Assembly: GCA_963383645.1 (NCBI GenBank)
Contig: OY726564.1
Span: 112,332,040 to 112,396,039 of the forward strand
Reading direction: 5' to 3'
Origin: Muscardinus avellanarius
Taxonomy: Eukaryota; Chordata; Mammalia; Rodentia; Gliridae
DNA: 64,000 nt
Positions 11,563-22,708 of the stretch are shown piece after piece. How positions within the stretch are numbered: position 1 is the stretch's first letter; each line of letters opens with the position of its first letter. The position numbers and the translations under genes are program-made. Under the pieces are notes generated by a model. It was given only the letters and a program-made list of their open reading frames with translations, had not been told where the DNA came from and searched no databases.

Positions 11563-12549
11563 ACTTGGCCATTTAAACAGCCGTTCTTGCTTGTGTACCT
11601 GTTCTGAGCTTCTGTGTACCACCACGCCCGGCTCGAAGCCGGTTCATGAGAAGTCACCTGAATTGCCTCTCAAATTCTTTGTTTTGCTCAGAGCTATGAG
11701 GTCATTCGTTTGATGAATAAATATTTGGACACACGATGGAATTTGTCCACTGAAAATCGAAGGCCAGTTTCTGATTAGGGATCTCTATTCTCCCTTTCCA
11801 CAGTGTTTTTAAAAACATACTCAGGATCACTTCTACCCTGGAAATACATGCTCATTAGAGTATATTTGCAAAGGAATACTTGCAGCCTCGTGGTGTTCAG
11901 GCTGTTTAGTGACAGCACCAGAATTCAGTTTGAAAGCACACGGTCCCCTTCTCCCACAATGTCTTTCAGCATTTGATACTCACATCAGTGCGTGTAGAAT
12001 AGATACAGCTAGACAAAACACCCAGGTTGGGCACTTGAGTGGTGAGGGCCAGCAGCTTTATGGAGGTGGGGAGGGCTTCCAAAGGATTTGGCATTTGCTA
12101 ACTCAATGGCAGCTGTCCATCAGTCATAAACCTCAAGATTCAAGTTGAGGAACTGATGTTGGAGATTTAGACTTTGCGCCGTCCTAAGAGGCGAAGCCGA
12201 AATGTCCACGAGGGAAGGGCTGAAGACCGCAAACGGCACGGGGCAACTGCCAGGCGATGGCAGGAGAGGCATGAGGACATCTGGTGCCCGTTCACTTCCA
12301 GGCAAAGTCCACTGAGCTGGGGAAGCGCAGGCCCGTCCTTCCAGCCCAGAATCGAGCGGAACCTGGGCCTCTGCCTTTCTCAGTGTCACCCAGTTTTACA
12401 TGTGGAGAAAGCAAGGAAACAAAACATGGCTGCCAAACACATGGCACTGGGCTCCAAACTGCTATTCTACTCAGTAAGGCACAGCGAGCTTCTCACAAAG
12501 AGCCACTCTTGGTTTTGTGGACTGAAGGTGTGGATTCAACGTGCACCCC

Positions 12550-13240
12550 TCAGAATTCACACATGGAAGCCTGGTCTCCCAGGCGATGCTGTGATGTGGG
12601 GCCTCTGGGAGGGCGTTAGGGCATGAGGGCGAGGCCTCAAGGACGGAATCACTGTACTTATAAAAAAGGACAGGGGATGTTAGATGAATTCGGCTCTTAT
12701 TTCAGATCCTCCCATCATAAGCTAAGTCTCCTGAAAGGCCCTGGTCTGACCAGTTAAGCTACCATCCCCCTCTGACTGCACCTGGTCACTTACCTGGGAG
12801 ACCTGCCCCCTCCTGGTGACCTTGGCCAATCAGTGAAAGGGACATTCCCCACTGACCCCAAGCCAATTACCTGGCCGCACGACCCCCTCCCACGGGACTC
12901 TAGCCAATTAGTTCAAAGGGCATTTCTCCTAGCCTATTGGCCCCCAATCTGTAACCCCGAGCCCCTATATAACCCTGATCCCAGCTCATGCTCCCTCTCT
13001 TCCCGGATTCTTCTCTCTCCCCGTCTGTCTGTCTGTCTGTCTCTCTTCCTTTCATACTGGCCCCTCCAATGAATCTCTTGGCTACAAGGTGGTCTCTGGT
13101 GTGATCAAACTTTGTCCTTTCAGGGGAGAGATGAGCTCTTGTTCTACAAGTCAGGAAGCAGGCCCTCACCAGGCACAGGATCTACTGCTGCCGTGATCCT
13201 GTACCTCTGAGAAATAAATCTTTATAAGCCAGTCTATGGT
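12550..13240 (+). mobile_element. MaLR (MST-type) LTR, split by a later LTR
   Basis: The left part (12550-12677) has the GGGGCCTCTGGGAGG and CTTATAAAA blocks. The right part (13128-13240) has GCCAGGAAGCAGGCCCTCAC and GAGAAATAAATCTTTATAAG. These are the two halves of one MST/THE1-type LTR in order and orientation, separated by the ERV LTR at 12678-13122. Confidence 0.75.
12678..13122 (+). mobile_element. Solo ERV (class I-like) LTR
   Basis: 445 bases from TGTTAG to TTTCA, flanked on both sides by GGGGA (12673-12677 and 13123-13127), a 5-bp target duplication. It holds several CCAAT motifs (GGCCAATCAG, GCCAATTAG), a TATATAA box at about 12966 and a decayed AATGAA signal before the U5 end. No internal viral genes are present. 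Confidence 0.8.
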
Positions 13241-13660
13241 TTCTTTGTACAAAGCCCAAGCAGGTAAGATCCAGAAACGAGCTATCTTTTTCTAAACCTA
13301 AGATTTATGAGTGAAGTATAATAAAAGTCCACGAGCATGGGTTCCGAGCAGGAATCAGGGCAGACGTACCACTGCCTCAAGGTTGTCGGAAGCCCAGCCG
13401 TCTCATGAAGACGGTAGGAGAATGTGATACTCTGGGGATCACAAATTTACAGGACTCCAGGATCCCAGCGGTAACACGGAGTGGCCAGGACATGCGGGAG
13501 CGCGTAGGTGCCTCAGCTGCTCCTCCACGCTCATCCACCTTGGGCAGAAAATACCCATGCCAGTTGTAGGAGGAAGGAAGCTTCTGCCCCTCGGCATGGA
13601 TCTAAGCTAATACTTCAAAATGTGACAACAGAATTCTCTGATCCAGTTTCACCAAAGGAT

Positions 13661-13666
13661 TTTATT
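13661..13666 (-). terminator. PRDX6 distal poly(A) signal
   Basis: Minus-strand AATAAA (CAAATAAAATCC) about 800 bases after the stop codon. The sequence just past it on the minus strand is TTTGGTGAAACTGG, moderately GT-rich. Confidence 0.5.
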
Positions 13667-13903
13667 TGCTGATCCTTGAAAAGCAAAATTCAGAAAATAG
13701 TAGTCCACTGCAAGAACGGTTTGGTAATGAAGCACTCTGCTACCCCCTTGGCACGTCACAAAGCATGCCTTACGCCCAGCATCCATGTGTGGACTGACAG
13801 CAAACACTGTGAAGGCACTCGGCACGTGCCTCACTCACCTGCAGGCACACCTCCCTGCCAGGCAAAGCGAGTCTTTTCTGCAGCCTCCCCCTTTGGATAG
13901 AAA

Positions 13904-13909
13904 TTTATT
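13904..13909 (-). terminator. PRDX6 proximal poly(A) signal
   Basis: TTTATT on the plus strand reads AATAAA on the minus strand, at GCAATAAATTTC. Which of the two signals is used cannot be told from sequence. Confidence 0.5.
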
Positions 13910-14464
13910 GCAAAATTTTAAATAGCAAAATACTTAAGAGGTCCCCTCCCCTTGCTCTTCCCATTTTGATTTTCGATGAGAAAAGTACAGGATAGTAAAG
14001 TTTTCTCCCCCAGCTGTGATCAAAACACCAAGTAGTAAAGAACAGTTACTTCACATTCCTGGGCTATAGATTTAGGTGTTTACAGGGGGATTTGACCCTC
14101 AAGTCCCTTAGTTCTCCAAAATGGGTAACGGAAGGGAGAATTCAACTAGGGCAGCTACAAAAACCGACCGTCATTCTGTGAAGGAGTGAGGCAAACTTCA
14201 GCGATCATCGAGAGATCCAGTGAGATCGTCTCAGGTACGAAGTACAGGTCACGGAGAGCCAGCCAGCAGAGCGCTGGGTGTGTGGACAGACAGAAATCGG
14301 GCGAAGGCACAGAGTCAAGAGTCCCGAGAAGATCTGAGTGCACTTCATTTAATAAGCCAGTACTAGAGCAAGCTAAACACCTGGGCCGCGAGCACACCGG
14401 TGCTTCTACCGAGCTGCTGCAGGGGAACATGATTGGCAGCTGCGCCGCGGCCCCTCGGCCAGCC

Positions 14465-14593
14465 TCAGGGCTGCGGAGTGTAGCGGAGGTACTTCTTGCC
14501 AGAAGGGAGCTCTTTGGTGAAGACTCCTTTTGGGAAAAGTTTTTTGGCTTCCTCTTCGGGGATGGTTGGAAGGACCATCACGCTGTCTCCATC
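14465..14593 (-). CDS. PRDX6: PRDX6 exon 5 (coding part)
   Basis: 43 codons including the stop, acceptor CGACAG|GAT. It codes residues 183-224, from [20 protein letters not shown] to YLRYTPQP, the C-terminal arm that packs on the partner subunit. Confidence 0.97.
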   Translation of the reverse strand, partial: DGDSVMVLPTIPEEEAKKLFPKGVFTKELPSGKKYLRYTPQP

Positions 14594-17500
14594 CTGTCGG
14601 AAGTCATTGAGAATGGAGAAATGGAGAAGTTCAATCTTATACGGTATTGCTAAAAGGTCTTTAAGAATTAACTTTAAAATAATGCAAGTACTAATGAGCA
14701 TAATCAAGGAGTCTTTACTCTCTCCCCTTGGAGAAATTCTGTTTTCCACACGTTTTCTTGACACTTTGGGGAGTAAAATATTTCCTCATCTTAAAAGAAA
14801 CAGTCCCCCCAGGGATCAAATGCAGGGAAATTCTATGTCCAAGTTACACCCCCAGCCCTTTAAAAAATTGTTTTCTCTGTTTTGAAATGGTTCTTACTAG
14901 GTTGCTGTAAGTCTAAGTTGCTGAGGCTGGTCTTGAACTTGTGATCCTCTTGTCTCAGCTTCCCAAGTACTGGGATTACAGATGTGTGCCACCATACCCG
15001 GCTGAGAGTCCTGTTTTAAACCTGGTCATGGCTTGACTTGCCACCATGTTACTTTAAATCCAGCCTTGGGATGAACTGGGCTCCTCTCTCTGCAATAGTC
15101 CCTCACTGTATCTCCTGCCGCTCTTATAGACACACAGAGCTTCTATTCCTCCTACACGCCAAGCTCAGTTTTAGGTAAATCTCTTTTACCAAAGGCTCCA
15201 TCTGTCTGCAGGGCCCTTCCTTCACAAACAGGGATGACATGGTCACGCACTTCTGTGTCCTTCCAAAAGGTCCCGTAGTCCTGGCAGCCAGACACAAGGC
15301 CGGCACACCTACCAGGAGCTCTATTCACCCTCCGCGGCTTGATGATTTCCTTAAGCAGCTGTTACCATTCGACAGCCCCCACTCTGGTTTGCTATGTCTA
15401 CCCACTGGAATGTAACTGTTTAGAGACACTCTTTTTAATCTGGGAATATGTAACTTGTAATTTCCTTTGTTCTTTATAATTTTGCATGATTCTCAAAAGC
15501 TTCTATTATTTTTTTTAATTTTTACTTATTTATTTATTTTTTTGGTGGTACTGGGGTTCCTGGAAGCCCTTCTACCTCCGGGCTCCACTCCCAGACCTAT
15601 TTTTACATTTTTATTTGGAAACAGGGTCTCCTAAGCCAGCACGCGCGGCTGGCTTCGAACCTGCGCGATCCTCCTGTCTCTGCCTCCCAAGCGCGGGGAT
15701 TACAAGCGTGCGCCACCACGCCCGGCAAAAGCTTCTATTATTGAAGAGACTTAGATCTGAACAAAGCAATCTTGTTGAGTATAAAAGTGAACAGCTGTCC
15801 CATTTTGCCAACCGGGTGGCTATCTTCAATGCTAACCCATCTCAGCGCTCACTTCCGGTCAGAAAAGCAGTGCCAGTCAAGGAAGTCGGACTCCACTGGC
15901 TGAGTTTCCCTAATCCCCAATTTGAAGTACGGTATGTATCATACCCACAGGAAGTCGAAAATTGGGGGCACTTTGGATTAGGGATGCTTGACTTGTATAT
16001 GGAGAAGGAATCATTCTGATAAATCAATTTGTCCAAATTATCTAAAAGTTAGAAAGCAATATAGGAGTTTGTGTTTTATGTAGTAGGTATAAAAGGTCTC
16101 TTAGCAAATCGTTTTTTTAGCATTCAATGAATCTCTTAGCATTCAACCTCTGAGTTATACCCCCCTGCCCTATTTTTTATTCTTTATTCTTTCTTTCTTT
16201 ATTTATTTGGTGGTACTGGGGTTCCTGGAAACCCTTCTACCTCTGGGCTACACTCCCAGACCTACTTTCACATTTTTATTTGGAAACAGGGTCTCCTAAG
16301 CCAGCGCGCGTGGCTGGCTTCGAACCTGTGTGATCCTATCTCTGTCTCCCAAGTGCGGGGATTACAAGCATGCACCACCATGCCCAGCTATTCTTTATTT
16401 TGAAACAAGATCTCACTGAGTTGTGAAGGGCCTCACTAAGTAGCTGAGGCTGTCTGCGAACCGTGATCCTCTGGTCTCAGCCTCCCGAATGCTGGGATTA
16501 CAAGCGTGCGCCACCACACCTGGCTCTTAGCATCTTAAACTCAGCCATAGGAAAAATCCTCCCAATGTACCTGGTGCCACAAACAGAGCCCAGCTCACAG
16601 CCCCAGCCTCCTGCAGCCCGGGGCCAGGGGGCTGGCCTCCCAGTGCCTTTACCTTCCAATCAACCGGGGTGGCCACCCTTTTTTCTGCTGTCAGCTGGAG
16701 AGAGGTAACTACTCTGAGAATCTCATCAAAGTTCCTGCCAGTGGTCGCTGGGTAGAGAATAGAGAGCTTCAGTTTCTTATCGGGCCCAAAAACGAACACC
16801 TGCAAAGCAGAGGCACACACAGGATGAGTTCTTCCAGTGCATTTGATATCAAAGCCACGCAGAAAGCTCTTCCGTCAGTAAAAATGCCCAAGGGTGTGAA
16901 ACAAAGAAACAAAGCTTCCAGAAGGATATATACTAAGCTGCTAAAAATGGTGGTAAATTTCTTCCCCAGGTTATTTTGCAAAACTTAGGGAATTATAATT
17001 GGTTGTGGCTGTCCTAGTTAAGAAAGAAAAAATCCTCAAATATAACCCAGAAAAGGATGCAGGAAAGCATTATGCCAACACTAGGAATGATTATCACAAA
17101 AATACCACTAATGGGAGTTGATAAGGGCCTCAAATAGTGGCACTCACGGAGACTGGGACTGGGTTGGTTTTCTAGCGCAGAGCGGATGAAACAAGAATTA
17201 AGCTGAACTGTTCTATGAAAAAGGAAATGGCCCTTTAAAGACAGCTGTCAGGACAACTATAGAAAAAGTTTCTTAATTCTAGACAATGCAACCTTAGGAC
17301 AAACAACTTATTTTTCTATAATTTCCAAGGGTTATGAATTAAGCAGTATAAAAATTTAGCTATTTCAGACACCTTGCGTCAGCTTATACTACAGACAATC
17401 GACGTGGTCCCCAATACGTGGTTATTTCATACTTGGAGATGTCCCGTTTCCTCTAGCTGGCCTGGCTACTGCATGGACTTGTGGCCCGACTGCACAGCGG

Positions 17501-20500
17501 GTCCTCGGACTCACCACGCGAGCGGTCACGGGCATGCCCTTCTCGTCCTTCTCTGCGGGGTCCAGCATGCCCAGCTGGATGGCAAGGTCCCGATTCTTAT
17601 CATCGATGATGGGAAAAGGCAACTTTTCTGTGGGCTCCTCACAGTTGTAAGCATTGATGTCCTGAAGGCAGGAGAAAGGGAAAGAGGATTCTAAACCTGA
17701 AACCGGCTCTGAATTCCATCAGTTGGCAGCCATCATCTTGCAAGATGATGGCCTCATTTTATCCCAAACCAGGCTAATTCCACTCTTTCTCATCTACACC
17801 CAAAGGTCAGCAGTTTGTGGCTCAAATCACACCGTCGCTATCTTCTAGCAGGGCAGTCTTGAGCAAGTCCTTCCAATAGTCTCATCTTTAACACTGAAAG
17901 CAGAAAACCCTGCATCTGCCTTAGAGAGCTCTGCTGGAATCCACTGAGGCACGGCCTGAGAGGCAGCCGCAGGGGCTGGCTACCGCTCACTGCCAAGCGT
18001 CATGAAGAACAGAAGTCGTCCACCTCAAGAAACAGAGCTGCCCTCCTGGTTCTTCTACTCTCAGATGTTTCGGATGAGCTGCTATGAATCAGCCACAGGA
18101 TGCAGCCCAGGCCGCCACTCACAAGCCAGCGCCTCATCCCTCATTCAGCTCCGCCTGCTCCCCGATGCCCAGTACACTGACAGATCCCTTAAAAGGAAGT
18201 TATCACTATCAAAGTTACTGTCCAAGTACACCCTTTCATTCCAAGTAGGCAGTGTCTTTAATTCATTCATTCAACAAACACTGGCTGGCTGCCCAGGCTG
18301 CACTGAGTACCCAGCACTGTTCCAATTGCACATAACAGGAGTCCACCCCTGCCGGGCCCACGCTCAGGTGGCGAGAAACAAACCGACCAAATGAGAAGTC
18401 TGCCGAGTATTTTCGTGGTGGGTGACGTGCTACGGAGCAGGGGCTAGGGAGAGTGAAGGGGGTTACAAGTTTGGATAAGCAAGACTACGAGAGGCTTCCA
18501 TGAGGCTATTTGAGTTGACACCCAAAAGATGAGAAGGCAATCCACAGAACACCAGGGGAGTGAACCTTCCGAATATGAATCTGGACATATTTTGTAGGTA
18601 GAAGCAACGAGTCTGTGAATAAATCAGGCATGGGGAATGAAAAATGGCATGAAACAAGAAGAGTGAAGAATGGCTTGTGTAGTTTTGGCCTGATCAGCTA
18701 CAAAAATGTAGTTGCCAAGCCGGGCGTGGTGGCTCACACTTGTAAGCCCAGCATTCCGGAGGCTGAGAAAGGAGGATCGCGGTTTGCAGACAGCCTCAGC
18801 TACTTAGTGAGGCCTTCTGCAACTCAGTGAGACCCGGTTTCAAAATAAAGAACAAACAATAGGGCTGAGGGGGTAGCTTGGAGGTAGAATGCTCCTGGGT
18901 TCCATCCCTACTCACACACACACACACACACACAATCATAAGGGATACAGATTGAAGAAAGCTCAGGGTAAGGAATGGAATTTCTTGCCACACCACTATC
19001 CAGGGACATTCATATGTTAAGCTATTTAGAAGCTCCTGGAACCCAACCCTTTAGGATTCTTAAGGAAACTTCATTACATAGGGAAGATCATGGGCCATGG
19101 GTGATCAGCCCAACTTTCAGCCCTTCTTCCCTTCCCAAAGAGGGAGGGGAAGTCATCAGTCACCTCATTAGCATATAAAAAGACATCTCTACAGGAAGAT
19201 CCAAAGAGTTAGAAGGGTTGCAAGGGAGGAAAACAAGGGCCAAATCTATATTTTGCGTATCACAGATCAGTCAGAACTACAGACCTTGCTCCAGGCCAGA
19301 TGGTCCTCAACGCTGTCTACAGAGAGGGCAATCAACTTCACGTTCTTCTTGGCGAACTCTGGTGCCAGCCTCGCAGCTCTGCCCAGCTCCGTGGTGCACA
19401 CGGGGGTGAAGTCCCTTGGGTGGGAAAAGAGGATGCCCCATCTGGAAAGAAGGAAGAAGGAGGTCATCACTGAAGGAAGCGTTCCCAACGGCATGTCATG
19501 CACAACGAAAAGCCATAATATCTGGATGAAGAGCAGGCTTGCTTTAAAATAAAATTCTTTTTAAATGAATGCTTCTGAAGACACTGATTTTAAACTTTAC
19601 TTAAGAATATTTTCAGTCTTTTTTGTGTGTGGTACTGAAGACTGTCTACCTCTGATCTATGCCCCTAGCCCTATTTTTTATTATTGTTTATTTTGAAACA
19701 GGGTCTTGCTTATGCTGAAAACTCAGTTCAACCAAAGATATAAAATATAAGATAATAAATACTTAAAAAGACTAATTTTAGGGTGTTGCCTCCTTTAGTA
19801 ATTATGGAGCCACCCTGACTATTTTTTGGCTAATAAAATCTGTGCTACTCAAGCTAAGTAGTTTTTTGAAATAATAAGTAGTTTTTTGAACAGTTTTTTG
19901 AAATTTCTTCTTATCCTTTTCTACATTCTCCCCCAGCACAGCCCTTGATGTTCAGAGCTCTCAATATGCCCTGAATCCAAGCAGATGCCTGATGGCAATA
20001 ATAAACAGATTATGTAACCTGAAACAAATAGGCTTCTATCCTCTATTTATAAGTAAAATTAAGGTTGACATTTGGCTTCTTTGAAGAGTGAATTTAAACC
20101 TCTTTTTAAGCTACTTCACGGCTCCAAGCTGATCCCCCTTGACGTTTGACAAGTGTTCCCAAGCACAAAGAGTAACAAGGTACCTTCTTCCCACTCAACT
20201 CCTGGGAAGAAACAGAAAATGTTTCTGAAGACTGCAGAGGTGCGGCAGGTTTGGTTTTTAGTAAAGGGTAGTGAGAAGAACACGTATTTGTTTTTTTGAA
20301 ATAAATAACCTAGCTCTAGGTAAAGCTTGGCCTTAGATTCTACAGGAAAGGATGTATGTAAGGGTCAGTTGAGCCTTAAGAGAAAGTTTCCTGAAGTTGC
20401 AAGAAATGGAACAGGGCCGTTTCTTCCCATAGTGTCAAAGAAATTAGGAAAATCTTTTTCCATTGTGGGTCGAGCAAGGGGCTGTTCTGCCGAGTCATGC

Positions 20501-22622
20501 TGGGGAACGACTTTCTGCCCTTTCTGCCGTTCACATTCCTCCCCCTCAGCAGCCAGACTCTCGCTGGCCACACCATCTACTCCAAGAATGCCTTAGGTCG
20601 GCTGGCCTCCCCAGAAGGTTCTCGCTCACTCAAGAATAGTTCAATTACATTATTCTATCTCCTTCCTTCCTCATTTGCAAAAGACAAAAAGGTTTCCTTC
20701 TTTTAAGAAAATGGTTGTCAGTCACCAAGCCCCAGAAAACCCCTGGCAAAGGTGTTTTGTTAACATGTATTAGAAAGATGTCTCCATCTCAGAAATGGTG
20801 AAAAGGCTCAAAAAAACCAAACCAAACCAAAAAATAAAAAAATGCAACACCTAAATTGTCAGGGGGCAAGGTAGACACTTGTAGGGCAGGGAATATCATG
20901 CTTGGCCCTTGGCTGACTTTTATGTTTGTTTACAGGGGCAGATAATCTTCTTTTCTTCCTATTGGTGGCTCCCCTTTCATCAAATCTAGAGATTTCAGGA
21001 GCCAATAAACAATCATAAAGAATACAAAAAAGCACGGTTAGCTTAAATAGTGACCACGTTTATAACTTCTGCTGAGGTAAATATGCTTTAATATTTATCT
21101 CTAATCCCTACAAATTTGAAAGTTCTGGTAAGAGTTCTGTCTCATGGAGGTGAAGGCTATAAGCAGAAATGGGGAGAAACACAGCATGAAAATCCTTATG
21201 GCATTTTGGAGAACATTAATACCCTGGCTGAGTAGGAGACTGGCCATAAAGGCTTTTCTAGAATGCAAGGCCTGGGTATTCCATTTATCACCCTTTTCAA
21301 GCCTAGGCCTTTCTTTGGCAAAGCTTAATTGATCCCCCTGATTAGTAGCTGGAAAATGGACGGGCAAGGCTGTAAAGGGGTTGAGTAGGCCCGATGTCTA
21401 CGAATCTTCCGGGGTTCTCTGTACAGCCCTGTCCAATCACGGATTAATACCAGAAGCTTCTCTCTCTGCTCTCTACAACAAATACGGGGGTACTGGATAT
21501 AAAAAGGACAAACCCTGGAGGAACTGTCTGGCCCGGGAGCACCAGAGTAGTGGCCACTTGGACTCCAACACCATAAAGACAGGTAGCACTGGAATGCTCG
21601 GCACTAGAATGGAGCAGCTTACAGTTTGCAGATTCTGGAGCTATAAGGGCAGTGGATTTATTCCTAACATTTACTCTCTGGAGAGGGGCCAGGCAGGGCC
21701 TGGGTCACCAACCTGGCCATCCCGGGCAAGGCCACGTGCTGGATGCCAGGCAGGGGGGAGGGGAGCAAGGAAACAAAAGGGTTTCAGAGAGAGGTACACC
21801 CTGTGTCCTGCGCCAGGGCTTCAGACCCGGCGGGATAGGTCCACTGGATAACCATCACTCAGTGTTGCAAGTTTCTGGAATGAGGGGCACACCCACACAC
21901 CCTGTTCTCGTTTCCTTCCAGAGCTTTTGCCAAATCCTATCTTGGCCACTGAAGGAGGTTCTGGACAAAAGGACTCCTGACCTCTTCTTTGGCAGCTGGT
22001 GGCATTAAATGTGACTTTTTGTGTCCAGAAATAAGCCAAACACGACCGCCCGGACCCGGGTCCTCCCCCTACTTACCCCCAGGCCCTCCGACTTTGGTCT
22101 TAGGTCACTTTCCCCAGGGAGCAAATTCCAGAACGGAGGGAAAGCGAGAGGGCAGTGCGACCGGGGCGAGTGCCGGCAAGTGACCGCCGCCAACACCGCC
22201 GGGTCGGGTTCCCCTACCCTGCCCGGCCCGGGCCCGGGCCCAACTCGTCCTGTGCACAGTTTACTAACCCGAGTTAAATGAACACTGAGCCTCCAGTGCA
22301 CGAACCTTGCACGCCCCGGCCCTGCCCCGGCCAATTCCGTCCCCTCCCCCAGGCCCGCCAGGGCCAGGGCCAGGGCCAGGGCCAGGGGGCCGAGCAGGGC
22401 GGCCGGGGCCGCAGGCGCAGCACGTGCGAGGACCGGTGCGGGACGGAGGCCGACCCGAGGAGGCCAGGAGGCGCGGCGGGGGCACCGCCGAGGCCCGGCC
22501 GAACGGAGGCCGCGCAGGGCCACTTACGAGTCTCCCAGGAAGTCGTGGAAGCGGATGGGGCCGATGGTGGTGTTGGCCTCGAAGTTGGGAGCTTCGTCCC
22601 CGAGGAGGAGCCCTCCGGGCAT
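14465..22622 (-). CDS. PRDX6: PRDX6, 1-Cys peroxiredoxin with phospholipase A2 activity, complete
   Basis: Five exons read right to left (22622-22528, 19441-19285, 17661-17515, 16799-16653, 14593-14465) give exactly 224 residues, the length of human PRDX6, with no stop or frame break. The protein reduces H2O2 and phospholipid hydroperoxides using glutathione through GSTpi, and also acts as an acidic calcium-independent PLA2 and LPCAT in cytosol and lysosome-related organelles. Visible landmarks: PVCTTE with peroxidatic Cys47, His39, Arg132, Cys91, and the lipase set His26, Ser32 (in GDSWG) and Asp140. The thioredoxin-fold domain covers about residues 5-168 and the C-terminal dimerisation arm follows. 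All junctions are GT-AG. The start ATG has a strong GCCGCC context. Compared with human from memory, residues 10, 20 and 22 (Glu, Ile, Pro) differ in the N-terminal segment. Confidence 0.98.
14792..15004 (-). repeat. B1-dID-like SINE in PRDX6 intron 4... boundary region
   Basis: Antisense to the plus strand, hence in the same orientation as PRDX6, about 200 bases upstream of exon 5 on the gene strand. Confidence 0.82.
15511..15726 (-). repeat. B1-dID SINE, second subfamily, perfect target duplication
   Basis: Flanked by the 16-mer AAAAGCTTCTATTATT at 15495-15510 and 15727-15742. It carries the marks of the younger subfamily: GGTTCCTGGAAGCCCTTCTA, CACTCCCAGACC and a GCGCG insert near the middle. 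Confidence 0.92.
16140..16524 (-). repeat. SINE within a SINE (PRDX6 intron 4)
   Basis: An older copy (ID part 16140-16188, B1 part 16389-16524) is split by a second-subfamily copy (16189-16388). The 11-base duplication TATTCTTTATT at 16178-16188 and 16389-16399 proves the order; the hit point is the A-rich linker. Confidence 0.88.
16653..16799 (-). CDS. PRDX6: PRDX6 exon 4
   Basis: 147 bases, 49 codons in phase 0, acceptor TTTGCAG|GTG and donor AAG|GTAAAG. It codes [12 protein letters not shown] to ATPVDWK (residues 134-182), including Asp140 of the lipase set and the [10 protein letters not shown] helix at the dimer interface. Confidence 0.97.
17515..17661 (-). CDS. PRDX6: PRDX6 exon 3
   Basis: 147 bases, 49 codons in phase 0, acceptor CTTCAG|GAC and donor GTG|GTGAGT. 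It codes residues 85-133, from [10 protein letters not shown] to MPVTARV, including Cys91 and the active-site Arg132. Confidence 0.97.
18255..18650 (+). mobile_element. L2 LINE 3' end relic (PRDX6 intron 2)
   Basis: ATTCATTCAACAAACACTGG and CCCAGCACTGTTCCAATTGC, followed by the TTTGAGTTGACACCCAAAAG block, are in the order of the L2 3' end. Confidence 0.6.
18717..18934 (+). repeat. B1-dID-like SINE with (CA)n
   Basis: Full copy ending in (AC)12, in PRDX6 intron 2 antisense to the gene. Confidence 0.86.
19285..19441 (-). CDS. PRDX6: PRDX6 exon 2
   Basis: 157 bases, acceptor TTTCCAG|A and donor AAG|GTCTGT. It completes Ser32 and codes [20 protein letters not shown] to HLAWSK (residues 33-84), with His39, Cys47 and the helix following the peroxidatic loop. 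The donor GTCTGT is weaker than the others in the gene. Confidence 0.97.
19625..19710 (-). repeat. B1-dID SINE fragment
   Basis: Only the ID part and linker remain. Confidence 0.65.
19715..22000. other. PRDX6 intron 1, largely repeat-free
   Basis: About 2.3 kb without a recognisable SINE, the longest such stretch in the window apart from 50.8-51.8 kb plus its neighbours. Short direct repeats of AGTAGTTTTTTGAAA occur at 19857-19900. No exon is supported despite several short open frames. Confidence 0.55.
22357..22390. repeat. GGGCCA hexamer repeat in PRDX6 intron 1
   Basis: Five tandem copies of CAGGGC within the CpG island, about 150 bases inside intron 1 on the gene strand. Confidence 0.8.
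22528..22622 (-). CDS. PRDX6: PRDX6 exon 1 (coding part)
   Basis: Codes residues 1-31 plus two bases of Ser32: [19 protein letters not shown] to FHDFLGD. The donor is CTC|GTAAGTGG (phase 2). The lipase nucleophile codon is split by intron 1, so the GDSWG motif exists only in the spliced message. The frame is open upstream of the ATG to another ATG at 22817. Confidence 0.97.
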
Positions 22623-22708
22623 GGCGGCAGCGGGACGAGGGGACGCGGAGGCGCAGCCGCAGCAGCGAGCGGCCGGCGGGCTCCGCGGGAGGTGCAGGCT
22701 GGCGCGGG

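Larger units (their letters stand above)
13645..14464 (-). other. PRDX6: PRDX6 3' UTR
   Basis: Non-repeat sequence after the stop codon with two possible poly(A) signals on the minus strand, about 560 and 800 bases past the stop. The longer form is nearer the long 3' UTR I associate with mammalian PRDX6. No SINE has entered this span, unlike the introns on either side of the exons. Confidence 0.65.

Noticed and set aside
12174..12626. 150-codon plus-strand frame
   Set aside because: No start or splice support; its end runs into the MaLR LTR fragment.
21381..21851. 156-codon frame in PRDX6 intron 1
   Set aside because: Intronic, without similarity that I recognise, and the composition is not codon-like.
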